DNA of 64,000 bases, taken from positions 1-64,000 of the forward strand of contig NZ_FRAB01000022.1 of NCBI RefSeq assembly GCF_900142195.1, read 5' to 3'. The notes below the pieces were generated by a model. It was not told the origin of the DNA and made no database searches. It worked only from the letters and a program-made list of their open reading frames with translations. Position 1 is the stretch's first letter; every line of letters begins with the position of its first letter. The stretch comes from Paraburkholderia terricola (lineage in GTDB: Bacteria > Pseudomonadota > Gammaproteobacteria > Burkholderiales > Burkholderiaceae). The translations under genes were made by a program, and so were the position numbers. Positions 16,370-24,357 of this stretch are shown here, piece by piece.

Positions 16370-17572
16370 ATGAATACCGTTACGCTCAAACCGTCGAAAG
16401 AAAAATCGCTGCTGCGCCGCCATCCGTGGGTCTACGCCAATGCGATCGACCGGGTCGACGGCAATCCCGCTCCCGGCGCCACCGTGCTGGTGCGCGCGCA
16501 CGACGGCCGCTTTCTCGCGCGCGCCGCGTACAGCCCGCATTCGCAAATCCGCGCTCGCGCGTGGAGCTTCGACGAAACCGAGCCGATCGATCACGCGTTC
16601 TTCAAGCGCCGCGTGCAGCGCGCGCTCGCGCATCGTCAAACGATGGTGCATGACACCGGCGCCGTGAGGCTGATTTTCGGCGAGGCGGACGGACTGCCCG
16701 GCCTGATCGTCGATCACTACGTCGCCGAGGATGAAGGACAGCGCAGCCAGTTGGTCTGCCAGTTCATGGCGGCGGGCGTCGAAGCGTGGAAGGAAGCGAT
16801 CGTGGCGGCGCTGGTCGAAGCGACTGGCTGCCCGAACGTGTACGAGCGCTCGGACGTGTCGATTCGCCAGAAGGAAGGACTCGAACAGATCACCGGCGTG
16901 CTCGCGGGCGAAGCGCCGTCGGAGACGTTGATCGCCAGCGAAAACGGCGTGCGTTATCACGTCGACGTGCGCAACGGCCACAAGACCGGCTTCTACGTCG
17001 ATCAGCGTGACAACCGCCTGCTGGTCCAGCAACTCGCTCAGGATCGCGACGTCCTCAATTGCTTCTGTTACACGGGCGGTTTCTCGCTGGCGGCCTTGAA
17101 AGGCGGCGCCAAACGCGTGGTGTCGATCGATTCGTCGGGCGAGGCCTTGGCGCTCGCGCAGCAGAACGTGGCGGCCAACGGCTTCGATGCCGAACGCGCC
17201 GCGTGGCTCGACGCCGACGCCTTCAAGACACTGCGGCGCCTGTACGACGAGGGCGAGCGCTTCGACCTGATCGTGCTCGATCCGCCGAAATTCGCGCCGT
17301 CGCGTGAACATGTGGACCGCGCGTCGCGCGCCTACAAGGACATCAATCTGACTGGCCTGAAGCTGTTGCGCCCGGGCGGGCTGCTCTTCACCTACTCGTG
17401 CTCCGGCGCGATCGACTCCGAGTTGTTCCAGAAGATCGTCGCGAGCGCGGCGGCCGACGCGCGCGTGGATGCGCGGATTCTCAAGCGCCTCGGCGCCGGG
17501 GTGGATCATCCGCTGCTCACCGCTTTCCCGGAAGGCGAATACCTGAAAGGCCTATTGTTGCAAATCGCCTGA
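16370..17572 (+). CDS. rlmI: RlmI-like 23S rRNA m5C methyltransferase
   Basis: A 400-residue class I SAM-dependent methyltransferase. The N-terminal PUA domain (about 1-75) begins 'VTLKPSKEKSLLRRHPWVYANAI'. A linking domain and a Rossmann domain follow, with 'LNCFCYTGGFSLAAL' as the SAM-binding motif I and 'FDLIVLDPPKFAPS' as motif IV. 'FTYSCSGAI' holds the conserved catalytic-type cysteine. E. coli RlmI (396 residues) methylates C1962 of 23S rRNA. The match in length and layout is good, but substrate position is inferred from the family. Confidence 0.85.
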   Translation: MNTVTLKPSKEKSLLRRHPWVYANAIDRVDGNPAPGATVLVRAHDGRFLARAAYSPHSQIRARAWSFDETEPIDHAFFKRRVQRALAHRQTMVHDTGAVRLIFGEADGLPGLIVDHYVAEDEGQRSQLVCQFMAAGVEAWKEAIVAALVEATGCPNVYERSDVSIRQKEGLEQITGVLAGEAPSETLIASENGVRYHVDVRNGHKTGFYVDQRDNRLLVQQLAQDRDVLNCFCYTGGFSLAALKGGAKRVVSIDSSGEALALAQQNVAANGFDAERAAWLDADAFKTLRRLYDEGERFDLIVLDPPKFAPSREHVDRASRAYKDINLTGLKLLRPGGLLFTYSCSGAIDSELFQKIVASAAADARVDARILKRLGAGVDHPLLTAFPEGEYLKGLLLQIA

Positions 17573-17662
17573 TCGCCCATAGTTTCGGGTCTATTTGCCG
17601 CGCCATGCCTTGCACATGGGGTGCGCGCCGTGCCGGCTCGAACCCCGTCGGCCAGCGCCGGC

Positions 17663-17684
17663 TTGACAGATATGTTTCAATAAC
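17663..17684 (+). promoter_or_regulatory. TTGACA -35 with possible Zur-like half-site
   Basis: A perfect TTGACA (17663-17668) is followed directly by GATATGTTTCAATAAC. The left part, GATATGTT, matches one half of the inverted repeat I associate with proteobacterial zinc-uptake regulators; the right half is degenerate. No good -10 is seen at 16-18 bases. It lies ~90 bases before the COG0523 GTPase, a family often under zinc control. This is weak evidence. Confidence 0.25.
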
Positions 17685-17771
17685 CGGCTAGACAGGGCCG
17701 CGCGCCGCCAGGCCGCCGCGCCCGCGATGCTTTCCATTACGGACCGTTTCACGTACATACAGGCGACCAAC

Positions 17772-18872
17772 ATGATTCCAGTCACCATCCTGACCGGCTT
17801 TCTCGGCAGCGGCAAAACCACCCTGCTCAAGCGCATCCTGAACGAAAAGCACGGCATGAAGATCGCCGTGATCGAAAACGAGTTCGGCGAAGAGAACATC
17901 GACAACGAAATCCTCGTGCAGGACACGGGCGAACAGATCATTCAGATGAGCAACGGCTGCATCTGCTGCACGATCCGCGGCGATCTTTCGCGCGTGCTCG
18001 GCGATCTGGCGGCGCAGAAACAGTCCGGCAAGCTGGACTTCGACCGCGTCGTGATCGAGACCACCGGGCTCGCCAATCCGGGCCCGGTCGCGCAGACCTT
18101 CTTCATGGACGACCAGATCGCCAACGAATTCCTGCTCGACGCGATCATCACGCTGGTCGACGCGAAGCACGCGAACCAACAACTGGACGAGCATGAAGTG
18201 GTGCAGCGCCAAGTCGGTTTCGCCGATCGCCTGTTCATCACCAAGGCCGACCTGGTCGACGAACAGCACGTGGCCGATCTGCGCCACCGCCTGCTGCACA
18301 TGAACCCGAAGGCGGCGATCAAGGTCGTCAATTTCGGCGATGCCGACATCAAGGAAATCTTCGACCTGCGCGGCTTCAACCTGAATTCGAAGCTCGAGAT
18401 CGATCCGGACTTCCTCGTCGAAGACGACCATGCGCACAGCCACGCTCACGCGCACGACGAGCATGGCCATACGCACGCGGACCACGATCACGAAAACTGC
18501 GATCACGATCACGACCACGGCCATTGCGATCACGAAGGCCACGCTCACACGAACCACCACCACGCGCATCACGACGACAAAATCAAGTCGTTCGTGTACC
18601 GCAACGACCGTCCGTTCGATCCGAACAAGCTCGAGGACTTCCTCGGCGGGATTCTGCAAATCTACGGCGAGCGCCTGCTGCGCTACAAGGGCGTGCTGTA
18701 TATGAAGGGCGTCGACCGCAAGGTCGTGTTCCAGGGCGTGCATCAAATGATGGGCAGCGATCTGGCCGCGAAGTGGCAACCGGTCGAGAAGAAAACCAAC
18801 AAGATGGTGTTCATCGGCATCGAACTGCCGCAAGACCTGATCACGGACGGGTTGGACGCTTGCCTCGCGTAA
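17772..18872 (+). CDS. COG0523 (CobW/YjiA family) metal-chaperone GTPase
   Basis: A 366-residue G3E-family GTPase. It has Walker A 'GFLGSGKTT' (9-17), the metal-binding CxCC motif 'GCICC' with Cys63/65/66, 'ETTGLANPGP' (switch region) and 'ITKADLVD' (guanine-specificity motif). Between the GTPase and the CobW C-terminal domain is a long His/Asp-rich stretch (about 218-272) with more than 20 histidines, a likely metal buffer. Such proteins deliver zinc or other metals to client enzymes under limitation. ATG 17772 is chosen to start at the conserved 'IPVTILTGFLG'. It stands next to a zinc-finger-deficient dksA. Confidence 0.9.
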   Translation: MIPVTILTGFLGSGKTTLLKRILNEKHGMKIAVIENEFGEENIDNEILVQDTGEQIIQMSNGCICCTIRGDLSRVLGDLAAQKQSGKLDFDRVVIETTGLANPGPVAQTFFMDDQIANEFLLDAIITLVDAKHANQQLDEHEVVQRQVGFADRLFITKADLVDEQHVADLRHRLLHMNPKAAIKVVNFGDADIKEIFDLRGFNLNSKLEIDPDFLVEDDHAHSHAHAHDEHGHTHADHDHENCDHDHDHGHCDHEGHAHTNHHHAHHDDKIKSFVYRNDRPFDPNKLEDFLGGILQIYGERLLRYKGVLYMKGVDRKVVFQGVHQMMGSDLAAKWQPVEKKTNKMVFIGIELPQDLITDGLDACLA

Positions 18873-19534
18873 GCGCATGCCCATGCGCATGAGCGACATC
18901 GCCGCAGGCCGGCCAGCCGGCGGCGTCCGCCATGCGCGGCACTCGAATCGCACCTATGCGCAATGGGAAAATCAGGGCCAATCCTCTGCCGAATCCGGCT
19001 GAACGGCGCCGAAAGGAGGGCGAAAAGTCGTATGTATGAAAAACGCGTGAAAACCCTGCTGTATTAAACGTGCACGAGCATCGCTTTTTGGTGCTGCGCG
19101 CGTTATATTTTCGGGATATCGCGGCAGCGCAGGGGGATTTTCACCGGTTGCCGTGCCGGATTGTGGTTCAGTTACAATACGTGCCCACTGGAGAATGACA
19201 ACGAATTGCCCGGTCAGCGCGTTCACCGTGCCGGGCCTGAAGCGGCGCCGGAAAACCTTATCCGGAAACGCGCCGATGATGCCGGCAGGCACAGCCTGAA
19301 AGGCGTGCTGGCGGCAAGCAATGCCTCAGGAGCATTTGAGAACCGGTTTCCAGAGGAGTTCGGCCCCGCATTGGCGTAGCGACGCCCGGTGTGTGGGCGC
19401 GGAGGCGCTTGGGCGTCACGACAGTTCAGCGTCGGTGCGAGCCCCGCGTTCAGCGTCCACAAGCGCCTTTGCGGGCAATACGAAAGTGCGGGCACTATGT
19501 AAGAGTTTTGCCTCACATTGAAGAAGTAAGCCAG
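18873..19534. other. Long region upstream of dksA
   Basis: This 662-base region between the GTPase and dksA has no gene I can support. TACAAT (19173-19178) is preceded by TTGCCG with a long 19-base spacer and could be a dksA promoter, which would leave a ~350-base untranslated leader. A second AT-rich spot (GTTATATTTTCGG) lies near 19102. The dksA frame is open back to 19391 but reads as Arg-rich low-complexity sequence. Confidence 0.35.
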
Positions 19535-19954
19535 ATGACGACGAAACGACTCTTGACCGAAGCCGAAATCCTGAAGATGAGCGACAAGGATTACATGAAC
19601 GAGGATCAGCTCGCTTTCTTCAAGAACAAGCTCGAACAGCTGCAGGCGGAAATTCTCCGCAATGCCGGCCAAACAACCGAGAACCTGCGCGAAACCGTAA
19701 TCGTGCCGGACCCGGCCGACCGTGCAACGATCGAGGAAGAGCATGCGCTCGAACTGCGCACGCGCGACCGCGAGCGCAAGCTGCTGAAGAAGGTGCAGCA
19801 ATCGCTCGCGCGCATCGATTCCGGCGATTACGGCTGGTGCGAGGAAACCGGTGAGCCGATCGGCATCCCGCGTCTGCTCGCCCGCCCCACGGCCACCCTG
19901 TCGCTCGAAGCGCAGGAACGCCGCGAACTGCGCCAGAAGCTGTTCGGCGACTGA
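19535..19954 (+). CDS. dksA: RNA polymerase-binding factor DksA, single-cysteine type
   Basis: A 139-residue transcription factor that works with ppGpp in the RNA polymerase secondary channel. The coiled-coil tip is intact, with Asp59, Asp62 and Ala64 in 'DPADRA', corresponding to the essential E. coli Asp71/Asp74/Ala76. 'EEEHALELRTRDRERKLLKK' continues the helix. The zinc finger, normally four cysteines, is reduced to Cys102, with Thr105, Ser123 and Ala126 in the other positions ('WCEETG...ATLSLEAQ'). This resembles zinc-independent DksA2-type proteins. The chosen ATG starts the family-typical 'KRLLTEAEILKM'. A terminator follows. Confidence 0.93.
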   Translation: MTTKRLLTEAEILKMSDKDYMNEDQLAFFKNKLEQLQAEILRNAGQTTENLRETVIVPDPADRATIEEEHALELRTRDRERKLLKKVQQSLARIDSGDYGWCEETGEPIGIPRLLARPTATLSLEAQERRELRQKLFGD

Positions 19955-20006
19955 ACGCCTGCGGCGCGGCTTCGGCTCCGCGCCCTGTTACGCTGCTTCG
20001 TCGAGA

Positions 20007-20034
20007 GGCGCACGGTGGTCCGTGCGCCTTTTTT
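20007..20034 (+). terminator. Intrinsic terminator of dksA
   Basis: A 9-bp perfect stem (GGCGCACGG / CCGTGCGCC) closes a TGGT loop and is followed by TTTTTTC. It lies ~50 bases downstream of the dksA stop. Confidence 0.9.
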
Positions 20035-20346
20035 CTTTTGCGCGACACCCGTCGGTTCGCGCCGACCATCCCGCTCCACGCCTGCTGCCGGTGCTTTAGC
20101 GCCTCGCTCGCCCTGCCCGCGAAGTTTGCCTACTCCGCACGCGCACTTCCGCCGAAACACGGTTTTTTGTCTTATGCCATTTGCCGGCTCTTGATATGAC
20201 CGCGTACGCCCTAAAATAAATCGAACATGCGTTGTACGAGCGCGCGCACCGGCCGGTCCGGTTTCAGCGTCGCGCGCCGTCCGCTTGCCGGATTCATGCG
20301 GTGGCTGCGCTGCCGCGTCCTACCCGTTTTGCAAAGAGGAACGCAT
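20035..20346. other. Region between dksA terminator and hslV
   Basis: About 310 bases. It holds the candidate heat-shock promoter at 20190-20217 and the hslV ribosome-binding site (AAGAGGAACGC). The hslV frame is open back to 20227, but that part is Arg-rich and unlike the family. Nothing else is seen. Confidence 0.4.
20190..20217 (+). promoter_or_regulatory. Candidate sigma-32 (heat-shock) promoter of hslVU
   Basis: CTTGATA (20190-20196), a 12-base spacer and CCCTAAAAT (20209-20217) resemble the sigma-32 consensus CTTGAAA-N13-15-CCCCATNT. It lies ~130 bases before the hslV start, and hslVU is a classical heat-shock operon. Confidence 0.5.
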
Positions 20347-20883
20347 ATGGAGCAATTTCACGGCACGACGATCGTCTCCGTGCGCCGCGGCGATCAGGTC
20401 GCGCTCGGCGGCGACGGCCAGGTCACGCTGGGCAACATCGTCATGAAGGGCGGGGCGAAGAAGGTCCGGCGCATCTACAACGGCAAGGTGCTGGTCGGCT
20501 TCGCCGGCGGCACGGCCGACGCCTTCTCGCTGCTCGACCGCTTCGAAGCGAAGCTCGAAAAACACCAGGGCAATCTCACGCGCGCCGCCGTCGAACTCGC
20601 CAAGGACTGGCGTACCGACCGCATGCTGCGCCGTCTCGAAGCCATGCTGATCGCGGCGGACGCGACCACCACTCTCGTCATCACCGGTAACGGCGACGTG
20701 CTCGATCCGGAAGGCGGCATCTGCGCGATCGGTTCGGGCGGCGCCTACGCGCAGGCCGCGGCGAAAGCGCTCAGCGACAACACGGCGTTGTCGCCCCGCG
20801 AAATCGTGGAGAAGTCGCTGGAGATCGCCGGCGACATGTGCATCTACACGAACCACAACCGCGTTATCGAGACGATCGAGTAA
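20347..20883 (+). CDS. hslV: ATP-dependent protease HslV, proteolytic subunit
   Basis: A 178-residue proteasome-like peptidase subunit (ClpQ) that forms the dodecameric core closed by HslU. The chain starts MEQFHG-TTIVSVRRGDQVALGGDGQVT, so the catalytic threonine is Thr7, exposed after removal of six residues rather than Met alone as in E. coli. 'GFAGGTADAF', 'KDWRTDRMLRRLEAML' and 'GSGGAYAQAAA' are family blocks. ATG 20347 has AAGAGGAAC upstream. It is followed by hslU after 10 bases, a clear operon. Confidence 0.96.
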   Translation: MEQFHGTTIVSVRRGDQVALGGDGQVTLGNIVMKGGAKKVRRIYNGKVLVGFAGGTADAFSLLDRFEAKLEKHQGNLTRAAVELAKDWRTDRMLRRLEAMLIAADATTTLVITGNGDVLDPEGGICAIGSGGAYAQAAAKALSDNTALSPREIVEKSLEIAGDMCIYTNHNRVIETIE

Positions 20884-20893
20884 GGACCCCACG

Positions 20894-22240
20894 ATGAGCA
20901 CCATGACCCCTGCCGAGATCGTCTCGGAACTCGACAAACACATCATCGGCCAAGGCCGCGCGAAAAAAGCGGTGGCCGTGGCGCTGCGCAACCGCTGGCG
21001 GCGTCAGCAGGTGGAAGAACCGCTGCGCCAGGAAATCACGCCGAAGAACATCCTGATGATCGGCCCGACCGGTGTCGGCAAGACCGAAATCGCGCGGCGC
21101 CTGGCGAAACTGGCCGACGCGCCGTTCATCAAGATCGAGGCCACCAAGTTCACCGAGGTTGGCTACGTGGGCCGCGACGTCGACAGCATCGTGCGCGATC
21201 TGATGGAAATTTCGGTCAAGCAAACGCGCGAAACCGAAATGCGCAAGGTGCGCACCAAGGCAGAGGATCAGGCCGAGGACCGCATCCTCGATATTCTGCT
21301 GCCGAGCGCGCGCCCGGTCGGTTTCGGCGCGAGTTCGAGCGCCGTGGACACCGCCGATGAAGGCGGCACCACGCGTCAGACATTCCGCAAGCGTCTGCGC
21401 GAAGGCCTGCTCGACGACAAGGAAATCGAACTTGACGTCGAACAGCCGCAAGTCGGCATGGACATCATGGGGCCGCCGGGCATGGAAGACATGACCGAGC
21501 AGATCCGCTCGATGTTCGCGAACATCGGCGGCGGCAAGAAAACGCGCCGCAAGTTGAAGGTGAAGGAAGCGCTCAAGGTCCTCACCGACGAAGAAGCCGG
21601 CAAGATGCTCAACGACGAGGAAGTGAAAACCCGGGCGGTGCAGAACGTCGAGCAGAACGGCATCGTGTTCCTCGACGAGATCGACAAGATCGCGTCGCGC
21701 AATGAAGCCGGCGGCGGCGAGGTGTCGCGTCAGGGCGTGCAGCGCGATCTGCTGCCGCTCGTCGAGGGCACGACGATCAACACCAAGTACGGCATGGTGA
21801 AGACCGATCACATCCTGTTCATCGCGAGCGGCGCGTTCCACCTAGCCAAGCCGAGTGATCTGATTCCCGAACTGCAGGGCCGTTTTCCGATTCGCGTCGA
21901 ACTCGATTCGCTGTCGGTGAAGGATTTCGAATCGATCCTGGTGTCCACGGATGCGAGCCTCGTCAAGCAATACCAGGCGCTGCTCGCCACTGAAGACGTG
22001 CACCTCGAATTCGCCGACGACGGCATTCGCCGTCTCGCCGAAATCGCGTACTCGGTGAACGAGAAGACCGAGAACATCGGCGCGCGCCGGCTGTACACGG
22101 TGATCGAAAAGCTGCTCGAGGAAGTCTCGTTCGCGGCCGGCAATCATTCGGGCAAGACGGTGCAGATCGACGCCGCCTATGTGGATCGCGCGTTGAACGA
22201 AGTGGCCGAAGACGAAGATCTGTCGCGTTACGTGCTGTGA
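20894..22240 (+). CDS. hslU: HslU, AAA+ unfoldase of the HslUV protease
   Basis: A 448-residue AAA+ ATPase that unfolds substrates and feeds them to HslV. Walker A 'GPTGVGKTE' is at 57-65, Walker B 'GIVFLDEIDKIA' near 256-267, the pore motif 'GYVGRD' near 95, and sensor 2 'NIGARRLYTVIE' near 395. The I-domain (about 110-240) is intact. The C-terminal 'SRYVL' is the conserved tail that docks into HslV. It is the second gene of the operon and is followed by a strong convergent terminator. Confidence 0.97.
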   Translation: MSTMTPAEIVSELDKHIIGQGRAKKAVAVALRNRWRRQQVEEPLRQEITPKNILMIGPTGVGKTEIARRLAKLADAPFIKIEATKFTEVGYVGRDVDSIVRDLMEISVKQTRETEMRKVRTKAEDQAEDRILDILLPSARPVGFGASSSAVDTADEGGTTRQTFRKRLREGLLDDKEIELDVEQPQVGMDIMGPPGMEDMTEQIRSMFANIGGGKKTRRKLKVKEALKVLTDEEAGKMLNDEEVKTRAVQNVEQNGIVFLDEIDKIASRNEAGGGEVSRQGVQRDLLPLVEGTTINTKYGMVKTDHILFIASGAFHLAKPSDLIPELQGRFPIRVELDSLSVKDFESILVSTDASLVKQYQALLATEDVHLEFADDGIRRLAEIAYSVNEKTENIGARRLYTVIEKLLEEVSFAAGNHSGKTVQIDAAYVDRALNEVAEDEDLSRYVL

Positions 22241-22307
22241 TGCCGCTGCTGATGCCAATACGAGCTGCGCGCATTGCCTGAAGCAGATCAAGCGTCACGA
22301 TAAAAAC

Positions 22308-22340
22308 CGGGCTGCCTTTGCCAAGGCAGCCCGTTTTGTT
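22308..22340. terminator. Bidirectional terminator between hslU and the regA-like gene
   Basis: An 11-bp stem (CGGGCTGCCTT / AAGGCAGCCCG) surrounds TGCC. TTTTGTTTT follows on the plus strand and GGTTTTTATC on the minus strand, serving both convergent operons. Confidence 0.9.
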
Positions 22341-22376
22341 TTCCGCCGCGACGCAAGCGGAGGAATCGGCTCGCGC

Positions 22377-22919
22377 TTACTGCTTGACCGGCCGCTTCGC
22401 CAGCTTGCGCTGCAGCGTCCGGCGATGCATGTTCAACGCACGCGCGGTAGCCGAAATGTTGCCGCCATGCTCGGCGAGCACGCGCTGAATATGCTCCCAC
22501 TCAAGACGCGCGACCGACAACGGCGTCGGATGCTCGATCGCCTCCTCGGCTTGCAGCGCGCTCGCCTCGCTTTGCAGCGCCGACAGGATCGTCTCGACGT
22601 TGGCCGGCTTGGCGAGGTAGTTGTCGGCGCCGTCTTTCACCGCCTGCACCGCCGTCGCGATACTGGCATAGCCGGTCAGCACCAGCATGCGCGCGTCGGG
22701 CTGCAAGTCGCGCAAGGGCGCGACGAGCGTGAGGCCGGAGTCGTTGCCGAGGTGCAGGTCCACCGTGATCTGGCTGAACTTCTGCTGATTCGCCAGCTTG
22801 ATCGCCTCCTCGGCGTTATGCGCCTCGCTCACCGTATAACCACGCCGGGTGAGACCGCGGGCGAGGATGCCGGAGAACACCTCATCGTCGTCGATCACCA
22901 GAAAATTCTTGTCACTCAT
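22377..22919 (-). CDS. regA: RegA/PrrA/RoxR-type response regulator
   Basis: A 180-residue regulator: a receiver domain with the acidic pocket Asp10-12, phosphoacceptor Asp54 ('VDLHLGND') and Lys104, then a linker and a C-terminal Fis-type helix-turn-helix ending 'ISATARALNMHRRTLQRKL' (about 155-175). This compact layout and the HTH sequence define the RegA/PrrA/ActR/RoxR family, global regulators of redox and respiratory genes. Its ATG overlaps the stop of the kinase gene (ATGA), so the two are translationally coupled. The exact gene name differs among genera. Confidence 0.88.
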   Translation of the reverse strand: MSDKNFLVIDDDEVFSGILARGLTRRGYTVSEAHNAEEAIKLANQQKFSQITVDLHLGNDSGLTLVAPLRDLQPDARMLVLTGYASIATAVQAVKDGADNYLAKPANVETILSALQSEASALQAEEAIEHPTPLSVARLEWEHIQRVLAEHGGNISATARALNMHRRTLQRKLAKRPVKQ

Positions 22920-24226
22920 GCCTGTTTCTCCGTGTTGGATGGCGCGGCGCCCTGGCGGCCCGCGCCTGCTAATTTGCGCCCCGCGAGCGGCAGTCTCAGG
23001 ACTGCGCGCGTGCCGCGCGGCTTGATCGGGCTGACATCGGTCAGTTCGATCGATCCGCCGAGACGCGCGGCCGCCGAAAACGCCAGATAGAGGCCCACGC
23101 CGTGCCCGCCTTGCGTGCTGTCGACCGGCATGGTGCCGAGCGACCCGCGCAGCGGCGCCGGAATGCCGGGGCCCGCGTCGCATACTTCGAATACGATCTG
23201 GTCGCCGCGAACCGCAAGCGCGCAGGACAACGTCACGTGATCGCGACTCGCGCGCGCGGCGTTGTCGAGCAGAATCGTGAGAATCTGACTCACGGCAACC
23301 GTATCGTCAAGGCTGACGTCCGCGGGCGGCACGCCGAGCCGTTCGAATTTCACATGCGGATGCCGCAAGCGCCACTGCTCGCCGAACGACTCGAGCCACT
23401 CGCCGATCAGTTGACGGTTGGTGGTTGTCGATGCGCGGCTACGCAATCGGGCAAGCGCCGACGTGCACAGTGTCATCTGCTGTTCGAGCAATTCCAGATC
23501 GGCGCTGTACGGCGCGAGTCCTTTGTCGGTGCGCGCCGCGTCGCGCAATTCCTCGGACAGCATCGCAATGGTGGACAGCGGCGTGCCGATTTCGTGCGCG
23601 ACGGTGGCGGCCTGCACGCCGAGCGCGACCGCGCGTTCATCGTGAAGCAAGCGCTGCTGCGCTTCTCCTAGCGCTGCGTCACGTAGCCGCAGAGCCCGCG
23701 ACATACGCGCGACGAACCACGCGATCAGCCCGACGCTGACCATGAAGTTCACCCACATGCCGGCCCGATAGTAGTCGAACAGATTCGCGGGGTTGTCGAG
23801 ATTCAGCGGCACGGAGTCGAAACCGAGTACCGCGTAGCAGGCCACGGCGAACGCCGCGAGCCACGCCATCAGATGCCACGGCAACACGGCGGCGGCAATC
23901 GCGAGCGACGGCAGATATAGCGAAACGAATGGATTGGTGGTGCCGCCGGAGAGAAACAGCAGCGCGGATAATGCGCCGAGATCGACCCAGATCTGGCCGA
24001 ACAGCTCCATATTGGACTCGGGCCGCTGCTGCGAGACGCGCCACCATGTGAGTGCGTTGAAGATCACTTCGAGGGCAATCACAAGCAGCATCGCGGGCAA
24101 CGGCAAGTGCACGCCGACGAACATCTGCACGACCGCGATCGTCACCAGTTGCCCGATGATGGCGAGGCTGCGCAGCCAGAACAGATGACCGAGATTGACC
24201 CGGCCGGTGTTGGTTATACGATGCAT
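22916..24226 (-). CDS. regB: RegB/PrrB/RoxS-type redox sensor histidine kinase
   Basis: A 436-residue inner-membrane kinase. Six hydrophobic segments occupy about residues 15-175. The quinone-binding heptapeptide 'GGTTNPF' (94-100), characteristic of RegB, is intact. The phosphoacceptor is His211 in 'VAHEIGTPLSTI'. Cys254, 43 residues after it, aligns in context with the redox-active cysteine of Rhodobacter RegB. The ATPase domain has 'DNAARAS', 'VCDAGPGIP' and 'GGHGVGLYLAFSAA'. It therefore should sense ubiquinone redox state and oxidation. It forms an operon with the regulator downstream. Confidence 0.9.
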   Translation of the reverse strand: MHRITNTGRVNLGHLFWLRSLAIIGQLVTIAVVQMFVGVHLPLPAMLLVIALEVIFNALTWWRVSQQRPESNMELFGQIWVDLGALSALLFLSGGTTNPFVSLYLPSLAIAAAVLPWHLMAWLAAFAVACYAVLGFDSVPLNLDNPANLFDYYRAGMWVNFMVSVGLIAWFVARMSRALRLRDAALGEAQQRLLHDERAVALGVQAATVAHEIGTPLSTIAMLSEELRDAARTDKGLAPYSADLELLEQQMTLCTSALARLRSRASTTTNRQLIGEWLESFGEQWRLRHPHVKFERLGVPPADVSLDDTVAVSQILTILLDNAARASRDHVTLSCALAVRGDQIVFEVCDAGPGIPAPLRGSLGTMPVDSTQGGHGVGLYLAFSAAARLGGSIELTDVSPIKPRGTRAVLRLPLAGRKLAGAGRQGAAPSNTEKQA

Positions 24227-24357
24227 GACTCTTTAGCTCACCTGTTCGGACCGGTACGACTTATGCAGCCACCTCGCGCGGGTAAGATGACATTTTTTGC
24301 GAACGCCTCGCACGGACCGATCGGTCATCATCGGTTCTTCCACCGCACAATCCACTC

